Below, one piece after another: positions 7,989-15,754 of a stretch of 64,000 bases of DNA (position 1 is the stretch's first letter; each line of letters opens with the position of its first letter). The stretch is from Pseudomonadota bacterium (GTDB taxonomy: Bacteria; Pseudomonadota; Gammaproteobacteria; UBA1113): the NCBI GenBank assembly GCA_021782495.1, contig JAJXUV010000002.1:1-64000 (forward strand). Direction: 5' to 3'. The notes under the pieces were generated by a model. That model had not been told where the DNA came from and made no database searches. It saw nothing but the letters and a program-made list of their open reading frames with translations. A program made the position numbers and the translations under genes.

Positions 7989-9851
7989 ATGAACACGACT
8001 GATCCATCCACTTTTCTTGATTCCGAAGACCATAAAAAAGCCTCTCTTTCCAATATGACCACGCAACCTGGCGTTTACTGCATGTTCAGCGAGAGTAGAG
8101 AGCTATTGTATGTGGGCAAAGCGTACAATTTACAAAAACGCTTACACAGTTATTTTCAAAAAAATCAGTTGCCTCGCAAAACCGCTTTGTTGATGAGTCA
8201 AGTGCATTGCATTGAAGTGACAGTAACTCGAACCGAAAATGAAGCCTTTATTTTAGAAAACACCCTGATAAAGCGGCATAAGCCGCGCTACAATGTGTTA
8301 TTGCGCGATGATAAAACTTATCCCTACATTGTTTTAGAAGAACGAAATCATTTCCCTCGCTTGAGTTTGCTGAGAAGCAAGAAAAAGTTGGAAGGACGTT
8401 ATTTTGGTCCTTATTCTAGCGTGGATGCAGCGCGTGAAACTTTGCAATTTTTGCAAAAATTATTTGGGATCCGTCAATGCACGGACAGTTTTTTCAAACA
8501 CCGTCAAAGGCCTTGTTTGCAATATCAAATTAAACGATGCAGTGCACCTTGTGTGGGCTTGATCAAAGAAGCACTTTATCAACACGCTTTAAAACATGCA
8601 TTGTTGTTCTTGCAAGGGAAAAATACCGCGATCATTGAAGCTTTGGCTGCAGATATGCAAGTGGCGAGTAAGGCGATGCACTATGAAAAAGCCGCTAAAT
8701 TGCGCGATTGCATTAAGCTTTTGCAAAAAACACAACAGCAACAACATGTGATTTCTGGAAAAGCCAATTGTGATGTGTTGGGGTGTGTGCTAGAAGGACG
8801 TGAAGTGTGTGTGTCGGTTTTGTCTGTGCGTGAGGGGCAATGGGTGAGTAGCCAAACCTATTTCCCCAGTGTGCCAGATTACACCGATACCGCGGAAATT
8901 TTAGAGGCGTTTATCAGTCAATATTATGGCAGTGCTCAGGCGCACACCTTATCTTCTCAACAAGAAATTTTAGTGCCGGCCCATTTAGCGAATGCAGAAT
9001 CCTTAAGTGCTTTTTTAAGCGAGCACTGTCAAGTGTCTCTGCACATCAAAACTCCGCAACGTGGCATCAAATTAAAATGGTTAAAGATGGCCGAAGAGAA
9101 TGCCCTCGTTGCCTTAAAGCAACACCATACTCAAGCGCAACGCTTGGCGGCGCAATTTAATGCGCTGTCTACGGTATTGGATACGGCAGCGGAGATAGAA
9201 CGTATTCTTTGTTTTGACATCAGTCATGCAGGGGGAGAAGCCACCGTGGCTTCCTGTGTGGTGTTTGATCGACAAGGCGCTTGTACGCGCGATTATCGGC
9301 GTTATCATATTCAAGGCATTCAAGCGGGTGACGATTATGCTGCCTTGAAACAAGCTGTATTGCGCCATTTTAAGCATATTTTAGATCAAGCATTGCCTTT
9401 GCCCGATTTGTTGTTGATTGATGGTGGCAAAGGACAATTATCGGCCGTTCACTCTATATTAGTAGAATTGGGTTTAGACGATCGCTTATTGATGGGGATT
9501 GCCAAAGGCGAAGGCCGTAAACCGGGCTTAGAGACTTTATTTTTATGGGGACAAAAAGAAGGAACACATTGCGCTTCGGATTCAATCGCGTTACACTTGC
9601 TGCAACAGATTCGAGATGAAGCACATCGCTTTGCGATTACGGGTCATCGTAAATTGCGAGATAAGCGGCGTGTGCGTTCCGATTTAGAAAGCATCGCAAA
9701 CGTCGGCCCAAAACGACGGCAACGTTTATTGGAGTATTTTGGGGGTTGGCAGGAATTGCAGCGCGCGCATCCCGATGATTTGATGAAAGTCCCGGGAATC
9801 AGTCCCACGCTCGCCCAGCGAATTTACGATCATTTACATAAGGATCATTGA
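7989..9851 (+). CDS. uvrC: Excinuclease ABC subunit C
   Basis: A 620-residue nucleotide-excision-repair nuclease that makes both incisions around UvrB-bound DNA damage. The GIY-YIG domain is near residues 24-100 (PGVYCMFSE...LLYVGKAYNLQKRL), the UVR domain that contacts UvrB is near 200-235, and the RNase-H-like second nuclease domain includes CFDISHAGGEATVAS and LLIDGGKGQL. Two helix-hairpin-helix motifs end the protein (SIANVGPKRRQRLL, KVPGISPTLAQRI). It begins five bases after the LetA-type gene, and its stop falls two bases before the pgsA ATG. Together these form the conserved gammaproteobacterial uvrY-uvrC-pgsA operon. Confidence 0.97.
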   Translation: MNTTDPSTFLDSEDHKKASLSNMTTQPGVYCMFSESRELLYVGKAYNLQKRLHSYFQKNQLPRKTALLMSQVHCIEVTVTRTENEAFILENTLIKRHKPRYNVLLRDDKTYPYIVLEERNHFPRLSLLRSKKKLEGRYFGPYSSVDAARETLQFLQKLFGIRQCTDSFFKHRQRPCLQYQIKRCSAPCVGLIKEALYQHALKHALLFLQGKNTAIIEALAADMQVASKAMHYEKAAKLRDCIKLLQKTQQQQHVISGKANCDVLGCVLEGREVCVSVLSVREGQWVSSQTYFPSVPDYTDTAEILEAFISQYYGSAQAHTLSSQQEILVPAHLANAESLSAFLSEHCQVSLHIKTPQRGIKLKWLKMAEENALVALKQHHTQAQRLAAQFNALSTVLDTAAEIERILCFDISHAGGEATVASCVVFDRQGACTRDYRRYHIQGIQAGDDYAALKQAVLRHFKHILDQALPLPDLLLIDGGKGQLSAVHSILVELGLDDRLLMGIAKGEGRKPGLETLFLWGQKEGTHCASDSIALHLLQQIRDEAHRFAITGHRKLRDKRRVRSDLESIANVGPKRRQRLLEYFGGWQELQRAHPDDLMKVPGISPTLAQRIYDHLHKDH

Positions 9852-9853
9852 TT

Positions 9854-10417
9854 ATGACGATACCCAATATGCTGACTTTATTTCGCATTTGTTTAGTGCC
9901 TTTATTTGTACTTTTCTTTTATTTGCCTTTTCCTAGTTTTTCCTGGTTAACCGCTTTTATTTTTGCTTTTGCCGCCCTCACCGATTGGCTCGATGGTTAT
10001 TTGGCGCGTAATTTATCCCAAACCACGCGTTTTGGGGCTTTTTTGGATCCCGTAGCCGATAAGTTAGTGGTGGTGATGGCTTTAGTATTGTTGGTAGGTG
10101 AACACCATTTCACTTGGATGGCGATCCCTGCGGCGATCATCATCGGTCGAGAAATTGTCGTGTCTGCTTTGCGCGAGTGGATGGCAGAATTGGGGCAAAG
10201 AGCTTCTGTGGCCGTTTCTTGTTTGGCAAAGATCAAAACCGTGGTGCAAATGTTGGCTATCTTTTTCTTGTTAATAGGACGCGTGCCGACTTTGTCTTGG
10301 GCTAAAACTTTCGGCTGGTTAGGATACATCGGTTTGTACGCAGCGGCAGCGCTGACGGTCTGGACTTTGTTATTGTATTTGCGCGCTGTGTGGGGAGAAT
10401 TTAAGGTGTCTGCTTGA
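9854..10417 (+). CDS. pgsA: CDP-diacylglycerol--glycerol-3-phosphate 3-phosphatidyltransferase
   Basis: A 187-residue inner-membrane enzyme that makes phosphatidylglycerol-phosphate from CDP-diacylglycerol, the committed step to PG and cardiolipin. The CDP-alcohol phosphotransferase signature D-G-x2-A-R-x8-G-x3-D-x3-D is intact in DGYLARNLSQTTRFGAFLDPVAD. About five hydrophobic helices are visible. It starts MTIPNMLTLFRI. A TTG two codons earlier overlaps the uvrC stop and is less likely. It ends convergent to a small membrane-protein gene 25 bases away, with no clear terminator between. Confidence 0.96.
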   Translation: MTIPNMLTLFRICLVPLFVLFFYLPFPSFSWLTAFIFAFAALTDWLDGYLARNLSQTTRFGAFLDPVADKLVVVMALVLLVGEHHFTWMAIPAAIIIGREIVVSALREWMAELGQRASVAVSCLAKIKTVVQMLAIFFLLIGRVPTLSWAKTFGWLGYIGLYAAAALTVWTLLLYLRAVWGEFKVSA

Positions 10418-10442
10418 ACCAGCACCTGTACGAAAAAGACTA

Positions 10443-10844
10443 TTACGTCTGATTCGCCATAAAATAAATCATTGCACTTAAAATTCCAAGAGACAATATC
10501 AATGAAAGTATAGCCCCATAAGGCGTTTTAAGGCCGCGTGGTGATACCAGACTGAAAAATACCCCCCCATTGATTAACAGCAATACGGTGCCTATTAACG
10601 TTGCTTTAATCCACAAAGCTTGCCAACTGAGATGGTGTAAACTGATCAGGCTAAAGCCGCTCAAGATTTGGAACAATATGCTCAAAATGAGAAGCGGCAC
10701 TAATTTTTGATTGACATGCTGGATTTTGGGTTGAGCGGTAGGTTGGTAAGCTTGCCACAACCCATAAGATTGCACACCAATCAAGCTACAAAATACCACA
10801 GAGCCTGATAAAATGTGGATTATTTTCAGTGTGTTATACAGCAT
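10443..10844 (-). CDS. Small four-helix integral membrane protein (DUF2269-like)
   Basis: 133 residues with four predicted membrane helices: IHILSGSVVFCSLIGV, LVPLLILSILFQILSGF, ALWIKATLIGTVLLLI and AILSLILSLGILSAMIYF. It resembles the DUF2269 family of predicted integral membrane proteins, whose function is unknown. The reading frame stays open for 83 more codons upstream, but that part is translated from an imperfect palindromic repeat. ATG 10844 has an AAGGAG site with good spacing. It is convergent with pgsA. Confidence 0.65.
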   Translation of the reverse strand: MLYNTLKIIHILSGSVVFCSLIGVQSYGLWQAYQPTAQPKIQHVNQKLVPLLILSILFQILSGFSLISLHHLSWQALWIKATLIGTVLLLINGGVFFSLVSPRGLKTPYGAILSLILSLGILSAMIYFMANQT

Positions 10845-10887
10845 CATAAACTCCTTTAGCCAAATCGTAATACTCAACCCTTTTCTA

Positions 10888-11112
10888 GAAAAGCCCATAT
10901 TTGACTCAGCATTCACTGCGTTCATGCTTTGCCCTTCGGGCGCACTGCGTGCCCCAAAAATGTTCGCCGCGCTGACGCGCTTTTCGCTCACATTTTTTGG
11001 CGCATCTTGTTGCGTGTAATTTTGATGTGAAAAATGCTCATTTATGCCCAATAAACTCCGCTTTTTCCCCTCAAAATTACACGCAACCTGCATCCAAATC
11101 TGGGCTTTTTCG
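10888..11112. repeat. MITE-like element with nested inverted repeats
   Basis: The outer imperfect arms at about 10888-10908 and 11091-11112 (AGAAAAGCCCATATTTG against CGAAAAAGCCCAGATTTGG read on the other strand) enclose a perfect 16-bp inverted repeat at 11010-11025 and 11071-11086. A further 7-bp hairpin (11099-11105 with 11116-11122) adjoins. It carries no convincing gene and fills the gap between two divergent transcription units. Confidence 0.5.
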
Positions 11113-11204
11113 TACGCCCAGATCCGGGGCGAGCTGTTATGCTAAAGCATGGCATTTTAGGTATAATAACTCTTTTTCCAACAGACTGAGAAAGGAGAGT
11201 CCTC

Positions 11205-11432
11205 ATGTCATTGTGTATGGTGTGTGATGCCCGGATGGCATTTCGCACAGTTCCCGTGTGGACTGGAGCGAATTTAACATCCCATTATTTGTTAATTTGC
11301 AGCCAATGTGGATTTGGACCCGATAAGGCTTATGAAACGGAAGCACAAGCCTTGGCGCATTGGCAGCGTATGGTAGAATTTTATCGTAAAAAGGCACCAG
11401 AATGTATAGAGCCGGAGTCGGATATACCTTAA
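11205..11432 (+). CDS. Small zinc-ribbon protein, Lar-like
   Basis: 75 residues with two CxxC pairs (C4/C7 and C32/C35) that could bind one zinc ion, followed by the stretch ETEAQALAHWQRMVEF. The order CxxC ... CSxCG ... T-x-EA-x-A-x-x-W resembles the Lar (restriction alleviation) and related small zinc-ribbon proteins common on phages, but this is only a pattern resemblance. An AAGGAG-type site and a TATAAT box at 11162-11167 precede it. A rhomboid gene follows 15 bases later and may be co-transcribed. Confidence 0.6.
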   Translation: MSLCMVCDARMAFRTVPVWTGANLTSHYLLICSQCGFGPDKAYETEAQALAHWQRMVEFYRKKAPECIEPESDIP

Positions 11433-11447
11433 TGGTATCCACTTAAG

Positions 11448-12029
11448 ATGATGACCTTCACGGATATTGCCAATGGTGCCGCAAACGCCGCCATGGCTAT
11501 TAAAAACAATATGGTGTTGCCTGCCTTGGTCCTTGCTTTTTTGTGGTGTCTCAATATCATCAATTGGATGGGCCGTGGTTTTTTACGCCAATTCGCGATT
11601 TATCCACGCCATTTGGCAGGGCTTTCGGGCATTCTCTTGAGTCCCTTGATCCACGCTGACGCAGAACATTTGATGTTCAACAGCATACCCTTATTTGTAC
11701 TTATTGCTTTTTTATTAGCGATGTTTGGACCTTTGTATTTTGTGAAAATTACCGTGGTGATCGCGCTGATTTCTGGGAGTCTTTTGTGGTTGGTGGGGCG
11801 TAAAGGTTTACACATCGGTGCGAGTGGTCTGATCATGGGGTATTGGACGTATATTCTGGCATATACATGGCGTCATCCTTCTTTAACCGCTATCATTATC
11901 AGTGCGGTGATGCTGTATTATTTAGGCGGTTTGGTGTTTAGTTTATTTCCAAGTGAAGAAAAAACCTCTTGGGAAGGGCATTGTTGTGGCGCTGCGGCGG
12001 GGATCTTAGTGGCGCGATTTTTATTGTAG
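11448..12029 (+). CDS. Rhomboid-family intramembrane serine protease
   Basis: 193 residues with about six hydrophobic segments. The rhomboid hallmarks are all visible: HxxxxHxxxN in HADAEHLMFN (H69, H74, N78), the catalytic serine S126 in HIGASGLIMG, and the catalytic histidine H178 in EGHCCGAAAG. It should cleave membrane proteins within the inner membrane, and its substrates are unknown. It is shorter than E. coli GlpG and lacks the N-terminal cytoplasmic domain. Two ATGs in tandem could serve as start. It is close behind the zinc-ribbon gene. Confidence 0.88.
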   Translation: MMTFTDIANGAANAAMAIKNNMVLPALVLAFLWCLNIINWMGRGFLRQFAIYPRHLAGLSGILLSPLIHADAEHLMFNSIPLFVLIAFLLAMFGPLYFVKITVVIALISGSLLWLVGRKGLHIGASGLIMGYWTYILAYTWRHPSLTAIIISAVMLYYLGGLVFSLFPSEEKTSWEGHCCGAAAGILVARFLL

Positions 12030-12093
12030 TAAAGCCTATCTTAGATTAGAATGAGTGGTCAATAGCGTATTCCAAGGATTAAGGAGCGATAAC

Positions 12094-12900
12094 ATGTTTG
12101 GGCAACGAAAAAAAAGGATACTGACCGGAGCTGGGTTAGGCGGTGGTTTGAGCGCTGTTTTAACGGGTGCGGCCGTGGGGGCTGCGGCGGGAACCCTAGG
12201 CTTACCGGGTATTGGCACTTTGGTGGGCGCTGTGGTGGGTTCTTTGATTGCGGGTGTTATGGCAGGAGCAATTTTTGGCAGTATCTATGATAAAGCAAAG
12301 CCGGGAAAAGGAAAGGTAAGCCGCGACTCAACTTCCTCTGGGGAAGAAGAGGATTCTATGGGAGAGGATAGGGAACGAGAAGATGAGGAATCAAAACGGC
12401 CAAGAAGAAACTCAGATTCTTCTAGGGAAGAAGAAGGGGAAGAAGATGGTGATAAAGCAGGACAGAAAAGAGACCCAGTCATGGTAATCACTCCAGAGAA
12501 AGGAAAGAGGACACAAGAAGATTATGAAAAAAGAATTGCAGAACTTCAAAAAATAATTGCAGAGCTTGAAACAAAAGCTAAAAGACTCGCCCAAAAAAAT
12601 GATAGGATTGCAAACCCAGAAGAAATTCGCCAACGTGAATCAACTATTGACACCCTTCAAAGAGAAATTGAGCGTCTTGAAACAGAAAATAAAGGGCTGC
12701 TAGAAGAAAATAGTTTACTTGAAAAGAAAGTTGCAGAGTTAAAACGGGTGAGGCGTCATTCAGCGGATGTGATATATGAAGAGGGTGGCCCTTATTCTAG
12801 GGTGGGACTATTGGGTTCTTCGAGCCCAGAATCGAAGCGGGAAGTACCGAGTAAAGAAAAACAAAATGCATTTTTGCATCGGTTGGGATTCAACGATTAA
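12094..12900 (+). CDS. Glycine-zipper membrane protein with coiled coil, effector-like
   Basis: 268 residues in three parts. The first is a Gly/Ala-rich hydrophobic hairpin (about 10-65, with many GxxxG steps). The second is an acidic/basic Ser-rich low-complexity stretch (about 70-130), and the third a heptad coiled coil (about 135-215, EKRIAELQKIIAELETKAKRLAQK). ATG 12094 follows an AAGGAG site. An earlier in-frame GTG is unlikely. No enzymatic motif is seen. The architecture is frequent among Dot/Icm effectors of Legionella and Coxiella, so that role is possible, but nothing here proves secretion. Confidence 0.65.
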   Translation: MFGQRKKRILTGAGLGGGLSAVLTGAAVGAAAGTLGLPGIGTLVGAVVGSLIAGVMAGAIFGSIYDKAKPGKGKVSRDSTSSGEEEDSMGEDREREDEESKRPRRNSDSSREEEGEEDGDKAGQKRDPVMVITPEKGKRTQEDYEKRIAELQKIIAELETKAKRLAQKNDRIANPEEIRQRESTIDTLQREIERLETENKGLLEENSLLEKKVAELKRVRRHSADVIYEEGGPYSRVGLLGSSSPESKREVPSKEKQNAFLHRLGFND

Positions 12901-12912
12901 AAAAAATTTGGT

Positions 12913-12932
12913 AGCCAATGATCTCTCATTGG
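12913..12932. other. Small perfect inverted repeat before truA
   Basis: GCCAATGA, a 4-base loop and TCATTGGC, 14 bases before the truA start. There is no U-tract on the plus strand. It may be a leader hairpin or the remains of a terminator. Confidence 0.4.
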
Positions 12933-12945
12933 CGTGGAAATAGAG

Positions 12946-13737
12946 ATGCGAGTGGTAATTTCTTTAGAATACGATGGCTCACCTTATTGGGGTTGGCAAA
13001 GGCAAAGCACACGAATGGGCATACAGCCTGTGGTTGAAAAGGCATTGAGTTTGGTTGCAGACGAACCGGTGCAAGTATTTTGTGCGGGGCGTACCGACAA
13101 AGGCGTGCATGCCACGACGCAAGTCATCCATTTTAATGCAGAAAAAGTGCGTTCTGAACGAGCTTGGGTGATGGGTGCCAATGCTTATTTACCCAAATCG
13201 ATACGTGTTCATTGGGCAAGAGAAGTGTCCAGCGATTTTCATGCACGATTTAGTGCAATGCGTCGTCGCTATTGTTACATTTTGCAAGTGAGTCTCATTC
13301 CCCCCGCTATTTTAGAGCCTTATGTTAGTTGGCGGTATGGGCAAGCAGAGGATTTAGATGAAATAGCTATAGTGAAGGCCTGTGAATCTTTGTTAGGGCA
13401 ACAGGATTTTTCTTCCTTTAGAGCCGCCGACTGTCAGGCCAAAACGCCCATACGAACCATTCATGTCTGTCGTTTCAGTCGGCAAAATAATTTATTTATT
13501 TTGGACATCGAAGCCGATGGTTTTTTACACCACATGGTGCGCAATATCATGGGGGTGTTGATTGAGATTGGGTTAGGTAAAAAACCTGCCAAGTGGATCG
13601 ACGAAGTATTAGGCGCACGCGATCGACGAGCGGCTAGCAAAACCGCAGTGCCGAATGGATTGTATCTCACGCATATCACGTATCCAGCACATTTTGCATT
13701 GCCGATTGTTTTGCGTAGACCCTTGTTTTTGAGGTAA
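12946..13737 (+). CDS. truA: tRNA pseudouridine(38-40) synthase
   Basis: A 263-residue enzyme that isomerises uridines 38, 39 and 40 in the tRNA anticodon arm. The catalytic aspartate is in CAGRTDKGVHA. The family motifs MRVVISLEYDGSPYWGWQRQ at the N-terminus and FLHHMVRNIMG near the C-terminus are present. ATG 12946 gives the family's standard N-terminus. A GTG four codons earlier is an alternative. It stands between an effector-like gene and ratA-rnfH. Confidence 0.95.
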   Translation: MRVVISLEYDGSPYWGWQRQSTRMGIQPVVEKALSLVADEPVQVFCAGRTDKGVHATTQVIHFNAEKVRSERAWVMGANAYLPKSIRVHWAREVSSDFHARFSAMRRRYCYILQVSLIPPAILEPYVSWRYGQAEDLDEIAIVKACESLLGQQDFSSFRAADCQAKTPIRTIHVCRFSRQNNLFILDIEADGFLHHMVRNIMGVLIEIGLGKKPAKWIDEVLGARDRRAASKTAVPNGLYLTHITYPAHFALPIVLRRPLFLR

Positions 13738-13823
13738 GAAAAATGAAACAATGGTTTTGTTTAAAATTTAAGTATACTAGGTTATACTTTCTACAAAGTA
13801 ATGAGAGTGACATAATAAAAGTC

Positions 13824-13866
13824 TGTCATCCCCGACGGCGGCCTAACGGCCTTGTCGAGGATGACA
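13824..13866. repeat. Family-2-like hairpin (TGTCATCC ... GGATGACA)
   Basis: An inverted repeat whose ends TGTCATCC and GGATGACA match the family-2 repeat at 21805, 25511, 38014, 40086 and 51391. The interior is a different GC-rich palindrome (GGCGGCCTAACGGCC). It lies in the 180-base gap before ratA. Confidence 0.7.
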
Positions 13867-13919
13867 AACCTTTGTTGTAATAAATTGCAGATCACATGAA
13901 ATGAGAGAGAGTAGAGAGA

Positions 13920-14348
13920 ATGGTAGATATTCATAAACAAGCGCGCGTGGCCTACAGTGCCGAGAAGATGTATGACTTGGTGAATGACATCGCGTCTTAT
14001 CCTTTGTTCTTGCCTTGGTGTAAGGAAGTGGATATTTTGAGTGAAAGCGAAGATGAAATTCGCGCGACTTTGCATTTGGAAAAAAGTGGTTTGCGTAAAT
14101 CTTTCACCACTTGTAATCGTTTGCAACAAAATAAAATGATTGAAATTCGTTTATTGTCGGGACCTTTTAGTCATTTAGAGGGTTTTTGGCGTTTTATCCC
14201 ACACGGTGATCAATGCGAGATATTATTAGACATGGAATTTGAATTCGCCAATAAATGGTTGAGTTTTGCCATCGAACCCGTCTTTAGCCAAATTGCTAAT
14301 TCCTTAGTCGATGCCTTCAGTGACCGAGCCAAAGCACTTTATGGCTAA
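13920..14348 (+). CDS. ratA: RatA/Coq10-like START-domain protein
   Basis: 142 residues, spanning exactly one polyketide-cyclase/START-like fold (VAYSAEKMYDLVNDIASYPLFLPWC at the start, NSLVDAFSDRAKALYG at the end). In E. coli RatA binds the 50S subunit and blocks 70S assembly when overproduced. The eukaryotic relative Coq10 binds ubiquinone, and in most bacteria the physiological role is unsettled. The last codons overlap the rnfH start, the usual gammaproteobacterial arrangement. Confidence 0.92.
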   Translation: MVDIHKQARVAYSAEKMYDLVNDIASYPLFLPWCKEVDILSESEDEIRATLHLEKSGLRKSFTTCNRLQQNKMIEIRLLSGPFSHLEGFWRFIPHGDQCEILLDMEFEFANKWLSFAIEPVFSQIANSLVDAFSDRAKALYG

Positions 14349-14649
14349 GATCTCAATTCAAGTCGTGTATGCCTCGCCTCAACAAAGCCTGATCGTGGAT
14401 TGCGAAATTTCAGAGGGCGCTACGGTGTTGGAGGCTATTCAAGTCTCTGGCTTGTTGCAAAAAGTACTCGATTGGCATCCAGAAGAAGGTTTAGTTGGCA
14501 TTTATGGCCGAAAAGTGTCACTTAAGCAAGTTCTGAGTGCAGGTGATAGGATTGAATGTTATCGACCTATCACGGCCGATCCTAAATTAGTTCGACGTAA
14601 ATGCGCTCAAAAACAAAAAAACAAGAATAATCGTTCCGGCAGGAATTGA
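14341..14649 (+). CDS. rnfH: RnfH/RatB family protein (UPF0125)
   Basis: 102 residues, a beta-grasp (ubiquitin-like) small protein that accompanies ratA in gammaproteobacteria. SIQVVYASPQQSLIV at the N-terminus and GDRIECYRPITADPKLVRRKCA near the end are characteristic. The ATG overlaps the ratA stop by 8 bases. Its function is unknown. Its last ~95 bases (14530-14625) are duplicated 1005 bases downstream at 15535-15630. Confidence 0.92.
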   Translation: MAKISIQVVYASPQQSLIVDCEISEGATVLEAIQVSGLLQKVLDWHPEEGLVGIYGRKVSLKQVLSAGDRIECYRPITADPKLVRRKCAQKQKNKNNRSGRN

Positions 14650-14718
14650 ACAATGGTATCATGGCAATGCTTAAAATATAATCAGGTTACTATAAATATA
14701 TTTTAGTGGAGAGATAAA

Positions 14719-15503
14719 ATGCCCTTCTATTTAAGTAATAATCCTGATTTTATTTATTCTCAAGAGCCAGAGGCGCAACCCCCCGAAGTCTGCAAGAATA
14801 TCAGTCCGATGGCTCTTTGCTTGACTTAGAGAGAGTTGGTGAGCCATTTCCGGAAAATAGCAGGCGCAATACGGCAAATAATAATCTCGCTGTAAACTTG
14901 CGAGGAGCCCATTCCCTTAACTTACAGGGGGATAGGGTTGCTTTTGGATCCAATAATTTGTTCTTTGGTTTTCATCCGCAATATGTTCCGCCGGAAACGT
15001 TTTTAAATTCTCAAAGCGTTCCCCGAGCAGTTGTGTTAGAAAGAGTCCGTTCATCTGATTTAGAGAGATTTAAGTTTCTTTCTGCACCTTTAAATGCTCG
15101 GAGAATTGCTGCTAATGAATATGAAGTTAATCTTGACGAGTTGGGGCCTTTAAGATCTTTGTTTATGGTAAGACAGAATTAGGGTATATTAGATTTATCT
15201 ATAAATAATCTCTTTGACTCTGCATTGGCATTTGGAAATAATTTTCTTCCTTGGCTGACTTCTAGATTCGAGCTAGAAAGAGTTGAAAGAATACCTCCAG
15301 AAAATAATATTCTGCATAATTTACAAGATTATGTAATGCCAACCATATTTGGTGTATTGGCTGGTGCCTTTCTTTTACAGTTATTCAACCACCCAATTGC
15401 CCTAGGGTTATTTATGGTTGTTGGACTAATGTCTGCAGCATTTCCGGATGACACTCCTCAGAATAACCAAGAATCTCAACCGCAGTCCCCTAGACCCAGG
15501 TAG
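14719..15503 (+). pseudogene. Broken gene: one frameshift and one in-frame stop
   Basis: Three open segments read as one protein of about 260 residues. From ATG 14719 (GGAG site before it) the frame gives MPFYLSNNPDFIYSQEPEAQPP and then runs out. At the C6 run around 14780-14785 a one-base shift enters the frame that continues through GSLLDLERVGEPFPENS to a TAG at 15180-15182. That same frame is open again through GILDLSINNLFDSALAFGNNF to 15503. The last segment has a hydrophobic helix pair (PTIFGVLAGAFLLQLF, ALGLFMVVGLMSAAF) and a Pro/Gln/Ser-rich tail, like the effector-like membrane proteins nearby. Loss of one C and one nonsense mutation would explain it. Programmed frameshifting plus readthrough is possible but less likely. 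No family is recognised. Confidence 0.7.
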
Positions 15504-15534
15504 TCGTTTCATTCTTCTAAAGAGCCACTTAGGC

Positions 15535-15657
15535 AGTCTGAATGCTTGTGATAGGCTCGAATGTTATCGACCTATCACGGCTGCTCCCAAATTAGTGCGA
15601 CACAAATCCGCTCAAAAAGTGTACAAATCGTGCAAAAATGTTCGAAAATATAGATAA
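15535..15657 (+). pseudogene. rnfH: Truncated copy of the rnfH 3' end
   Basis: 15535-15630 matches 14530-14625 (the end of rnfH) at an offset of exactly 1005 bases and, by eye, roughly 80% identity. The protein reading NACDRLECYRPITAAPKLVRHKSAQK mirrors SAGDRIECYRPITADPKLVRRKCAQK. There is no start codon or N-terminal part, so it is a remnant. The broken gene at 14719-15503 is enclosed by these two direct copies. Confidence 0.85.
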
Positions 15658-15667
15658 AATAATAATT

Positions 15668-15687
15668 CTTAATTTTTCCTTAAGCTC
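15668..15687 (+). promoter_or_regulatory. PmrA-box-like direct repeat
   Basis: CTTAATTTT, two bases, CTTAAGCTC. This fits the 9-N2-9 PmrA box (cTTAATatT N2 cTTAATatT) described upstream of Dot/Icm effector genes in Legionella and Coxiella. A TAAAAT box follows at 15695-15700, closer than expected. The gene at 15755 is the obvious target. Confidence 0.55.
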
Positions 15688-15754
15688 CATCTATTAAAAT
15701 AACCGTTCGGTAAAAAGATTGTTATTAAGTTATTATTGAGCGAAGGGGATTATA

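Noticed and set aside
9114-9377. Gene opposite uvrC
   Set aside because: Out-of-frame shadow of a well-conserved gene with no ribosome site.
10847-11093. 80-residue N-terminal extension of the DUF2269-like protein
   Set aside because: It is composed of palindromic repeat sequence. The ATG pair at 10844-10847 has a Shine-Dalgarno site and starts the family-like part.
14690-14700. Further PmrA half-site (CTTAAAATA) before the broken gene
   Set aside because: No second half-site at the required 11-base spacing. Similar single half-sites near 6945 and 61293 were rejected for the same reason.
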